Shown: one piece after another, positions 1 through 6,584 of the stretch
Layout: every line of letters starts with the position of its first letter
Position numbering within the stretch: the stretch's first letter is position 1
Notes under the pieces: model-generated
The model's database searches: none
Told to the model about the DNA's origin: nothing
What the model saw: only the letters and a program-made list of their open reading frames with translations
NCBI GenBank assembly: GCA_020073615.1
Contig: JAIQEX010000070.1
Location: 1 to 35,263 of the forward strand
DNA length: 35,263 nucleotides
Origin: Terriglobia bacterium
GTDB taxonomy: Bacteria; Acidobacteriota; Terriglobia; Bryobacterales; Bryobacteraceae
Reading direction: 5' to 3'
Position numbers and translations under genes: made by a program

Positions 1-2
1 CG

Positions 3-228
3 GACGAGCAGGTGAGGAGGCTCAGAAAGTTGTCGAACACAGAGAAGAATCAAGAGATTGCAGCGTCGAAAGCGGGGATGGACCCGACCACGGCGCGGCG
101 ATACCTGGGCTTGGAGCGGTTGCCCAGCGAACTGAAGAAGGAACGGCCGTGGCGGACCCGGGAGGATCCGTTCGGCGAGGTGTGGGACGCCGTTCAGCGG
201 CAGGTGCAAGAGAGTCCGCGGCTGGAAG
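3..228 (+). pseudogene. IS21-family transposase (IstA) N-terminal fragment
   Basis: The frame reads in from the left edge and gives an IstA-like N-terminus: a KLSNTEKNQEIAASKAGMD stretch, then TARRYLGL and a WRTREDPF motif, all typical of the helix-turn-helix start of IS21/IS408-type transposases. Similarity ends near LEA (about 228), after which the frame continues only as noise through reversed terminase DNA. The catalytic DDE domain and the istB partner are absent, so this is a dead fragment. The family call comes from recognised motifs; the exact breakpoint is inferred from where two unrelated coding signals meet. Confidence 0.75.
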
Positions 229-513
229 CGTCTACCTCGTCCAGGAACAGGTATCGTGCCGCCATCGACCGCAGGCCGACCGCGCTGTTCGCGCCGGTCA
301 TCACCAGGACGCCGCCCGGAAAATCCTTCGACAGAACCGTGTTGCCGGAATCGCGCGACCTCGGATCGCGGACGAGTTTCCGCAGGACTTCCGACTCTTC
401 GATCAGCGGATCGATGCGCTGCTTCGAGTTGCGCTTGGCCATCTCGACGGTCGGTTGCACCGACATCATTGGGCCGGGGGCCTGGTGGATGATGTAGCCC
501 ATCCAGTTGTTGC
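226..513 (-). pseudogene. Phage terminase large subunit (GpA type) internal fragment
   Basis: The minus strand encodes about 95 residues matching the middle of the lambda GpA-type terminase ATPase: NNWMGYIIH, then PGPMMSVQPT, a DSGNTVLSKDFPGG segment, TGANSAVGL, and a Walker B-like YLFLDEVDA at the end. The P-loop expected just before NNW is missing, and the sequence stops right after Walker B, where IS21 DNA begins. Both ends are therefore truncated and no function is expected. It is evidence of a past prophage or phage-derived island. An open frame starts at 502, but the homology extends slightly upstream without a start codon. Confidence 0.75.
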
Positions 514-723
514 CGCACCCGCCACGGAGCTGGCGGACATTGGCCTCGGCTCGCCAGGCCGTAGGAAGAGAATCGCTCGGTTAATGTGGCCTTTACGATG
601 GCGTACCACGCGCGCCACCAGTCCTGCCGACTGAAGCCTGGCGAACCGTTGTTCGGACGCCCAGGCGAACAGACTACCGTCGGCGTGATAGACGGGAATC
701 AAGGCATTCATGTTCTTGGACAC
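514..723 (-). pseudogene. Truncated small gene of unknown function
   Basis: From a GTG at 723 (or ATG at 711) the minus strand encodes a compact basic protein: NALIPVYHADGSLFAW, then SEQRFARLQSAGLVARVVRH and RKGHINRAILFL, ending in LRPGEPRP. I recall similar short proteins in acidobacterial genomes but know no assigned function. After about residue 65 the frame runs into terminase DNA in the wrong frame and stops at 466, so the natural C-terminus is lost. A perfect 7-bp hairpin (CGAGCGT, 4-nt loop, ACGCTCG; 761-778) lies about 40 bp upstream and could be a regulatory or terminator remnant. Confidence 0.5.
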
Positions 724-1046
724 ACGTGCAGCCGCAGGAAAAGCTGCGAGAAGGGATTAACGAGCGTCCCGACGCTCGGGGAACGCTTCGCGCGCGTTCA
801 TCCTTTTGTTAGCATTGTGCGATTTCAGTCGTCAACAGAAAAGGCGGTCTCTGTCCGGGCTATTGTTGAAAACTTCGGAAGGCGGGGGCGTGGCGAAGAC
901 TTACCGCCGCTTTTCGCGCTTATGGCGCACCTGCCGCTGCGTGCAGATGCTCCCGAATTGGGGGCGTGGGCAAGCGCACGCGTTTGCTCTCCGATGCCCT
1001 GCGGAAAGCCTGGAGGCGCGCTAAGAACGCGGACGTAGGCTACGAA
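724..1046. other. Intergenic stretch without a clear gene
   Basis: No ORF here has convincing coding character. It contains the 761-778 hairpin. One short plus-frame run near 965-1012 (GVGKRTRLLSDALRKAW) looks protein-like and might be a remnant of a mobile-element or phage-associated gene, but it has no start or continuation that I can support. The region lies between truncated mobile genes and the unknown paralogue pair, so decayed accessory DNA is the simplest reading. Confidence 0.4.
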
Positions 1047-1649
1047 TCAGGGCGCATCGCCGGCCAGCAAGGTGAGTTCGGGATAGCGGCCGTGCAGCAG
1101 GTCGCCGACTTTGAAGGCGCTCTCAAATGCCGAATGCGCAACGTCGAAGTTGTACCCAGGCCATCCCTTTTCGGCAGCTGCCTGTGCGTATGAGTAGAGA
1201 TCGAAGAAGCCGAAATCGTGCTTGAACTCATGCAAGCCAAGTAGCCGCGGGCCCGAACCGACCAACGCCACGTGAAGGCATTTCTGCCCACCCAGCCGTC
1301 GCAATACCTGAAGGTTCCCCTCGTGCATCGGGTTCAGGACGTGCTCCTTCAGAAAGTACGGCACGCCTTCCTCATCGACCGGCGGAAGCCACCACAGGAT
1401 AAATGCTATCGGGCCTGCCTGCGTAACCGCCAGGCCGCAACGGGCGCGGAGATCAATAGTCTCACAGCCGGACAGCGTTTCCAGGAAGGACGTTCTGTCA
1501 AACCACATCGCAATCACCTCCTGGCCGATGGATTCGTGGATGGCGGCTACATCCAGTGCGAAGCCATTCCGGCCCCGGTGATGCCAGATGGCTTGATCCA
1601 ACTCGCTGTGATGTTGCCCCACGATGAAGCTGATATTCTGGCCGATCAT
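1047..1649 (-). CDS. Hypothetical protein, downstream member of a tandem paralogue pair
   Basis: This 200-residue protein has no family I recognise. Its middle and C-terminal parts align with the product of the gene immediately upstream. Shared positions include GPIAFILWWLPP (versus GPVLFLIWWIPP), VLNPMHEGNLQVLRRL (versus VMNPLYPNTSEVLRRV), a short HEFKHDFGF (versus FEYENIFGF), and a C-terminal HGRY (versus AGRY). There is no signal peptide, and the hydrophobic WW segment is too short for a sure membrane span. The gene starts 6 bp after the upstream stop, so the two are probably co-transcribed. Function is unknown; a cytoplasmic accessory protein of the surrounding island is possible. Confidence 0.6.
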   Translation of the reverse strand: MIGQNISFIVGQHHSELDQAIWHHRGRNGFALDVAAIHESIGQEVIAMWFDRTSFLETLSGCETIDLRARCGLAVTQAGPIAFILWWLPPVDEEGVPYFLKEHVLNPMHEGNLQVLRRLGGQKCLHVALVGSGPRLLGLHEFKHDFGFFDLYSYAQAAAEKGWPGYNFDVAHSAFESAFKVGDLLHGRYPELTLLAGDAP

Positions 1650-1655
1650 GGCGTC

Positions 1656-2213
1656 TCAATCATACCGGCCGGCGAAAATATCGTTGATCTCGTACAGCCG
1701 CTCGTATGCGCCCTTCGCCTGGGCAAAATCAGCCGGACCGCGCCACGCGACGCGGGCACCGTCCACTGCTGCCCGGATTCCAACGAAACCGAAGATGTTC
1801 TCATACTCAAAGACCGTCACAACCTGGCCCGTCTCGTCCGTAACAATCACGTGGAGGTGGGTTTGTTCGGCCACTCGGCGAAGGACCTCGGACGTGTTTG
1901 GATACAAGGGGTTCATGACTTGTTCGTAGAAGGCGGTAGGGCGCCCGCTGACGATGGGCGGTATCCACCAGATTAGGAAAAGGACAGGACCGTAGGCAGT
2001 CGCAGCAATACCAGCTTTGAGATTGAGATCCAGCCTCCTCTTTGCGAGCAGTTCGTCCGGCTCCGGTTCGATCAGTAGCGCCACGGCTTCCGGTCCGATG
2101 CGTTCGTCGAGCGTTACCTCTTCGAATAGAACGCCAGACCCAGGTGGCAGGCCGCTGAACACCATGAAACTCCAGTCATGGCGTTCGGGCGCAAGTTGGT
2201 TATTGAGCGGCAT
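1656..2213 (-). CDS. Hypothetical protein, upstream member of a tandem paralogue pair
   Basis: This 185-residue protein is a diverged duplicate of its downstream neighbour, with similarity strongest from about residue 65 to the end. Conserved features are a GP-x-LFLIWWIPP core, a VMNPLYPN...EVLRR helix, an LHV strand (HLHVIV), and a C-terminal helix ending in FAGRY. The N-terminal third (LAPERHDWSFMVFSGLPPGSG, then an acidic PEPDELLAKRR segment) differs from the paralogue. A purine-rich ggcgggg lies about 10 nt before the ATG. I do not recognise a named domain. The pair may be partners, or immunity-like duplicates, but that is speculation. Confidence 0.6.
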   Translation of the reverse strand: MPLNNQLAPERHDWSFMVFSGLPPGSGVLFEEVTLDERIGPEAVALLIEPEPDELLAKRRLDLNLKAGIAATAYGPVLFLIWWIPPIVSGRPTAFYEQVMNPLYPNTSEVLRRVAEQTHLHVIVTDETGQVVTVFEYENIFGFVGIRAAVDGARVAWRGPADFAQAKGAYERLYEINDIFAGRYD

Positions 2214-2395
2214 TTTGACCGCCCCGCCGAGGTGCCGATCCTAAGTTGCCCGGTTGTAGGAGCGCGTGCGGCCAAGCCTCGCTCGTCGTCATGATCGATA
2301 TCATCGCAGAATTCCAACCTGCCGGGTACCGATGATCGACTCGGTCATCTGGTTCCACAGCGGGGAGTTGCCGCGTTGGTTTCGGCTGGCCCATT

Positions 2396-2419
2396 GCGCG
2401 TCACAGCGCGTCACAGCGC
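2396..2419. repeat. Short tandem repeat, 10-bp unit
   Basis: Two perfect copies of GCGCGTCACA plus a partial third (GCGC) lie 25 bp from the 3' end of tRNA-Glu. They sit in the otherwise featureless 2214-2443 gap, which holds no recognisable gene. Their position beside a tRNA end is worth noting, but there is no second copy in the window to identify an attachment site. Confidence 0.6.
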
Positions 2420-2443
2420 AAAGCCCGTAAGTGTATGAGGAAT

Positions 2444-2518
2444 TGGTAGCGCTAACGGGAATCGAACCCGTATTTAAGCCTTGAGAGGGCTCCGTCCTAA
2501 CCGTTAGACGATAGCGCC
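2444..2518 (-). tRNA. tRNA-Glu (anticodon CUC)
   Basis: The minus strand folds as a full 75-nt tRNA: acceptor GGCGCTA pairs with TAGCGCT (first pair G-U), the D arm contains GTCTAACGGTTAGGAC, and the anticodon arm is GAGCC-CTCTCAA-GGCTT with CTC at positions 34-36. The T arm is ACGGG-TTCGATT-CCCGT. The 3' CCA is encoded. CUC reads the GAG glutamate codon. The gene sits among truncated mobile genes, consistent with a tRNA-associated integration site, although no flanking repeat of its 3' end is visible here. Confidence 0.95.
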
Positions 2519-2637
2519 GCGGATGAACATCATTTTACCAGAATCGAGCGGGCGTCAACATCGAGTTAGACGTGGGCTACCGGGAATTCGGTGGTATTTT
2601 GGCCGGCAACGTGGAATCATGGTGCCTTGGGGGCGCC

Positions 2638-2733
2638 ATGGCTGCGGAACAAGAAATCGACTGGGCACAATGCCCTTTGGTCGAAGTCAACCCTCGCGTG
2701 CAAAGCGGGGCGACTGTGCCGCGCGGTACGTGA
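2638..2733 (+). pseudogene. DUF433-type antitoxin, N-terminal fragment
   Basis: From the ATG the frame reads EIDWAQCPLVEVNPRVQSGA, then TVPRGT and a stop. This matches the opening of DUF433 antitoxins, in which a conserved 'CPLVE-NP-V-SG-P--RGTR' strand-turn precedes the helix-turn-helix-like remainder. Everything after RGT is gone. The reading frame breaks exactly where the toxin fragment begins, so the antitoxin is non-functional. Confidence 0.65.
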
Positions 2734-2942
2734 TGGTTACATCCGATCAAAACATCCGGCATCAACAGAATCTGACGGGCCGGCAACTCGCGCTGACGGT
2801 GCTTGGGTCGAACATCTGGCCTATCGTCCGCAACCATGGAGAAGCGATAGCGGCCAAAGTCGATGGGGCAACGCCGGGAAGCTATGACTTCATCGAAATG
2901 CCGATTCCGCCGAAGTCTCACAGCGGGCCGGCGAAGCGGTAG
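2730..2942 (+). pseudogene. DUF5615-type PIN-like toxin, C-terminal fragment
   Basis: This frame encodes VMVTSDQNIRHQQNLTGRQL, then an ALTVLGSNIWPIVRNH helix-strand and a C-terminal TPGSYDFIEMPIPP. It resembles the second half of the PIN-like DUF5615 proteins that commonly follow DUF433 genes: the 'D-NI-YQQNL-GR' motif, a Trp-containing helix, then a PGSY strand. The N-terminal half with the first acidic residues is missing. Together with the DUF433 fragment, a single internal deletion of a few hundred bp would explain the arrangement. Confidence 0.6.
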
Positions 2943-2984
2943 GCCTTCCGTCAGCCATAATAGGATATCTTACAGGAGACACTC

Positions 2985-3143
2985 GTGAGGCACATTCGAA
3001 CAGCTATCCGCCGAACGAGCCGCAAGCCAGCAGCGCGTTTGCGTGCCGCGAGGCTGGCGGCGGTTTCCCAACGAGTACGGGACGAGAGCACGCGCGTGAA
3101 CGCGGAATTCGCCGTGTTCGAGCGCGATCCGGACGCGAGGTAA
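2985..3143 (+). CDS. Small basic ORF upstream of aroA
   Basis: A 52-residue Arg/Ala-rich ORF begins with GTG six nt after a good AGGAG (2974-2978) and ends 11 bp before aroA. The first half is strongly basic (HIRTAIRRTSRKPAARLRAA) and the second half mixed (VRDESTRVNAEFAVFERDP). The ribosome binding site and the close spacing support translation and possible coupling to aroA, but the composition is common in chance GC-rich frames. I know no family for it. Confidence 0.4.
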   Translation: MRHIRTAIRRTSRKPAARLRAARLAAVSQRVRDESTRVNAEFAVFERDPDAR

Positions 3144-3154
3144 GCTGACCCGAC

Positions 3155-4435
3155 ATGCTGCAACGGATCTCTCCCGCTTCCGCCATCTCGGGGCGCATCG
3201 CGTTGCCCGGTGACAAGTCGATTTCCCACCGCTATGCCATGATTGCGGCCATCGCGGAAGGCGAGACGCGCATTCGCAATTACTCGACCGGCGCCGATTG
3301 CCACTCCACGCTGGCGTGCCTGCGCGCGCTCGGCGTGCCCGTCGAAGTTCATGGCACCGAGGTGGTCATCGGCGGCCGGGGGCTCGACGGCCTGCGCCCG
3401 CCGGCGGGCCTGCTGGACGCCGGAAATTCCGGTTCGACCATCCGCATGCTCTCGGGCATTCTGGCGGCGCAGCCGTTCCGTACGCGCATCGCCGGGGACG
3501 AATCGCTCGCGCGCCGCCCCATGCGCCGCATCATGCAGTCGCTCGCCGAAATGGGCGCCCGCATCGCGGCGCGCGAGGAGCAGTTCCCGCCGCTCGAAAT
3601 CGAAGGCGCGCGGCTGCGGCCCATCGACTACGTTCTGCCGGTGGCAAGCGCGCAGGTGAAGACGTGCGTGCTCTTCGCCGGGCTGTTCGCCGAGGGCGCC
3701 ACATCGGTCACCGAGCCGGTGCGCTCGCGCGACCACACCGAAATCGCGCTCGCGGAGTTCGGCGCGGAGGTGCGCGTCGAGCGCCGCAAGATCACCGTAA
3801 CCGGCCGGCCGAAGCTCTCCGGGCGCGAGCTGGAGGTGCCGTCCGATCTTTCGTCGGCGGCGTTCTTCCTGGCGGCGGCGTTGCTCGTGCCCGGCTCGCG
3901 GCTGACGATCGCGGGCGTCGGTCTGAACCCGACCCGCGCCGCGCTCCTCGATTTCCTCAGCGGCATGGGCGCGCATATCCGCGTCACCGATCTCGACAGC
4001 CACAATGGCGAGCTGGTGGGCGACATCCTGGTGGAGCATTCCGCACTGCGCGGCGGTGAGATTTCGGGCGAGCTCACGGCAGCTTTGATCGACGAAATCC
4101 CCGTGCTGGCCGTGCTGGGCGCCGCCAGCGAGCAAGGGCTGACCGTGCGCGACGCCGCCGAGCTCCGCGTCAAGGAGACGGACCGCATACGGACCGTGGT
4201 GGACAACCTGCGCCGCATGGGCGTGGCGGCCGAAGAACTGCCCGACGGGATGGCGATTCCGGGGCGGCAGAAGTTCCGCGCCGCCGAGCTCGATTCCTTC
4301 GGCGACCATCGCATCGCCATGGCCTTCGCGGTGGCCGCCCTCGTCGCCGGCGGCGAATCGGTCGTCCACGGCGCGGAAGCGGCCTCGGTCTCGTTCCCCG
4401 GGTTTTGGGAAACGCTCGGCGGCCTCGCGTCGTAG
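3155..4435 (+). CDS. aroA: 3-phosphoshikimate 1-carboxyvinyltransferase (EPSP synthase)
   Basis: AroA transfers the enolpyruvyl group of PEP to shikimate-3-phosphate, the sixth step of the shikimate pathway, in the cytoplasm. The 426-residue length is normal. Visible motifs in order: GDKSISHRYAMIAAIAEG (substrate lysine and serine), DAGNSGSTIRM (PEP loop, with the glycine equivalent to E. coli Gly96 kept), the RPMRRI phosphate-binding arginines, ASAQVKT, SRDHTE, SDLSSAAFFLAAA, a DEIPVLAV loop with the catalytic Asp, LRVKETDRI, and SFGDHRIAMAFA. Start: ATG at 3155; upstream AGG lies 14 nt away, so initiation may depend on the small ORF ahead. The gene converges on holB with only 11 bp between stops. 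Confidence 0.95.
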   Translation: MLQRISPASAISGRIALPGDKSISHRYAMIAAIAEGETRIRNYSTGADCHSTLACLRALGVPVEVHGTEVVIGGRGLDGLRPPAGLLDAGNSGSTIRMLSGILAAQPFRTRIAGDESLARRPMRRIMQSLAEMGARIAAREEQFPPLEIEGARLRPIDYVLPVASAQVKTCVLFAGLFAEGATSVTEPVRSRDHTEIALAEFGAEVRVERRKITVTGRPKLSGRELEVPSDLSSAAFFLAAALLVPGSRLTIAGVGLNPTRAALLDFLSGMGAHIRVTDLDSHNGELVGDILVEHSALRGGEISGELTAALIDEIPVLAVLGAASEQGLTVRDAAELRVKETDRIRTVVDNLRRMGVAAEELPDGMAIPGRQKFRAAELDSFGDHRIAMAFAVAALVAGGESVVHGAEAASVSFPGFWETLGGLAS

Positions 4436-4446
4436 TGTAGGGCCGC

Positions 4447-5464
<1,018 letters not shown>

Positions 5465-5472
<8 letters not shown>

Positions 5473-6112
5473 AGCGGCTCACGATGCTCCAGACCTCGCC
5501 TTCGATGGCGTCGATTCCGGCGCGCCCGTCCACCACTTTGACGCGCTCCGGTTCACGCGCCGCCAGCGCGTGGTAGGCGCCGTAGACCTGGCGATGGAAT
5601 TCCAGCGACTGCTCGTCCATGCGCGTCTCGCAGTGCGGCTCGGCGACGTTGCGGGCGCGGGCGCGGGCCAGGCTGGTCTCGGCGTCGATATCCACCAACA
5701 GGGTGAGATCGGGCTTCAGGCCGCGGCAGGCAATGCGCTCGAGCGCGGCTACCGCCTCTGCGCCGAGGCCCCGCCCGCAGCCCTGGTACACCAGCGACGA
5801 GTCGGTGAAGCGGTCGGACAGCACGATCTCGCCGCGGCCGAGCGCGGGCGCGATCCACTCGTCCACGTTTTGCGCGCGCGAGGCGAAGTAGAGCAGCAGT
5901 TCGGCCGCAGGGCTCAGCTCCTGGTTGGCGGCATCGAGCAGGATGCGGCGGATCTTCATGGCGATGGGCGGGCCGCCCGGTTCCACGGTTTCGAGCACGG
6001 TGCGGCCCAGCCCGCGCAGGCGCGCCGCCAGGCGGTGCATTTGCGTGGTCTTGCCGGAGCCATCCATGCCTTCGAAAGTGATGAAGAGACCTTTGGTCAA
6101 GGGAGAACCCAT
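5465..6112 (-). CDS. tmk: Thymidylate kinase
   Basis: Tmk phosphorylates dTMP to dTDP for DNA synthesis. With the ATG at 6112 the product is 215 residues, normal for the family. Motifs: P-loop GMDGSGKTT (15-23), EPGGPPIAMKIR (dTMP-binding loop, usually REPGGTP; the leading Arg is Val here), DRFTDSSLVYQGCGRGL (DR-x motif), DLTLLVDIDAE, then an Arg-rich LID-side segment RARARN. The frame stays open upstream to 6325, but that part is Pro/Ser-rich and translates the G-rich repeat, so the later start is preferred. It shares an operon with holB. Confidence 0.92.
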
Positions 6113-6116
6113 TGTA

Positions 6117-6190
6117 ACGGGGGCCGGGGGCCGGGGGCCAGGGGCTGGGGTAGGTGCGGCGCTTCGCGCCGGTGTTTTTGCGCCTACCCC
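6117..6190. repeat. G-rich repeat and adjoining hairpin upstream of tmk
   Basis: Positions 6117-6150 carry repeated GGGGGCC units ending in CCAGGGGCTGGGG, nearly the same as the repeats flanking the four-helix-bundle ORF at 26383 and 26841. Directly after it, GGGGTAGG (6147-6154) pairs with CCTACCCC (6183-6190), with an inner GGCGC/GCGCC hairpin. The block lies in the intergenic space between divergent tmk and padR. It may be a stand-alone copy or relic of the same repeat family. No ORF is associated with it here. Confidence 0.65.
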
Positions 6191-6197
6191 ACGTTTA

Positions 6198-6248
6198 TCG
6201 ATGGGGCTTGACAAGAGCGGGGCGCGTGGGGCATACTCTTCCCATCGA
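6198..6248 (+). promoter_or_regulatory. padR promoter inside an inverted repeat
   Basis: A consensus -35 TTGACA (6208-6213) is followed after 18 bp by CATACT (6232-6237). The promoter is bracketed by a perfect 8-bp inverted repeat, TCGATGGG (6198-6205) and CCCATCGA (6241-6248). The padR ATG is at 6255 with GAGAGG as ribosome binding site. Autorepression by PadR at this symmetric site is plausible, though the arms lie farther apart than in the typical PadR box. Confidence 0.6.
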
Positions 6249-6254
6249 GAGGCG

Positions 6255-6584
6255 ATGGAAAAGAATTCCGAGCTCCTTCCGGGCACGCTGGATCTGCTGA
6301 TCCTCAAGGTGCTGGTGCGCGGCACGATGCACGGCTACGGTATTGCCCAGCGGCTGAAGGCCATCTCCGGGGAAGTGTTGCAGGTGGGCGAAAGCTCGCT
6401 CTATCCGGCGCTGCAGCGGCTGCTGCTCAACGGCTGGGTGGAAGCGGAGTGGGGCGCCTCGGAGAACAATCGCCGCGCGCGATTCTACAAGCTGACCCCG
6501 CTGGGACGCAAACAACTGGGCGTCGAGCGGCAGGAGTTTCAGCGCATGATTACCGCCATTCAGAAAGTGCTGGAGACCGCGTGA
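6255..6584 (+). CDS. PadR-family transcriptional regulator
   Basis: This 109-residue protein is a small winged-helix repressor of the PadR type. It shows the family opening LPGTLDLLILKVLVRG, followed by MHGYGIAQRL, a recognition region GESSLYPALQRLLLNGWVEA, the wing NNRRARFYKLTPLGRKQL, and a short C-terminal dimer helix. The ATG at 6255 has GAGAGG upstream. Its stop overlaps the permease start (TGATG), so the two are translated together. PadR genes paired with ADOP permeases are frequent in acidobacteria and are thought to control the permease. Effector unknown. Confidence 0.9.
   Translation: MEKNSELLPGTLDLLILKVLVRGTMHGYGIAQRLKAISGEVLQVGESSLYPALQRLLLNGWVEAEWGASENNRRARFYKLTPLGRKQLGVERQEFQRMITAIQKVLETA

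Noticed and set aside
6113-6325. Extended tmk start giving a 286-residue protein
   Set aside because: The extra 71 residues translate the G-rich repeat and padR-side DNA; the ATG at 6112 gives the normal length and P-loop distance.
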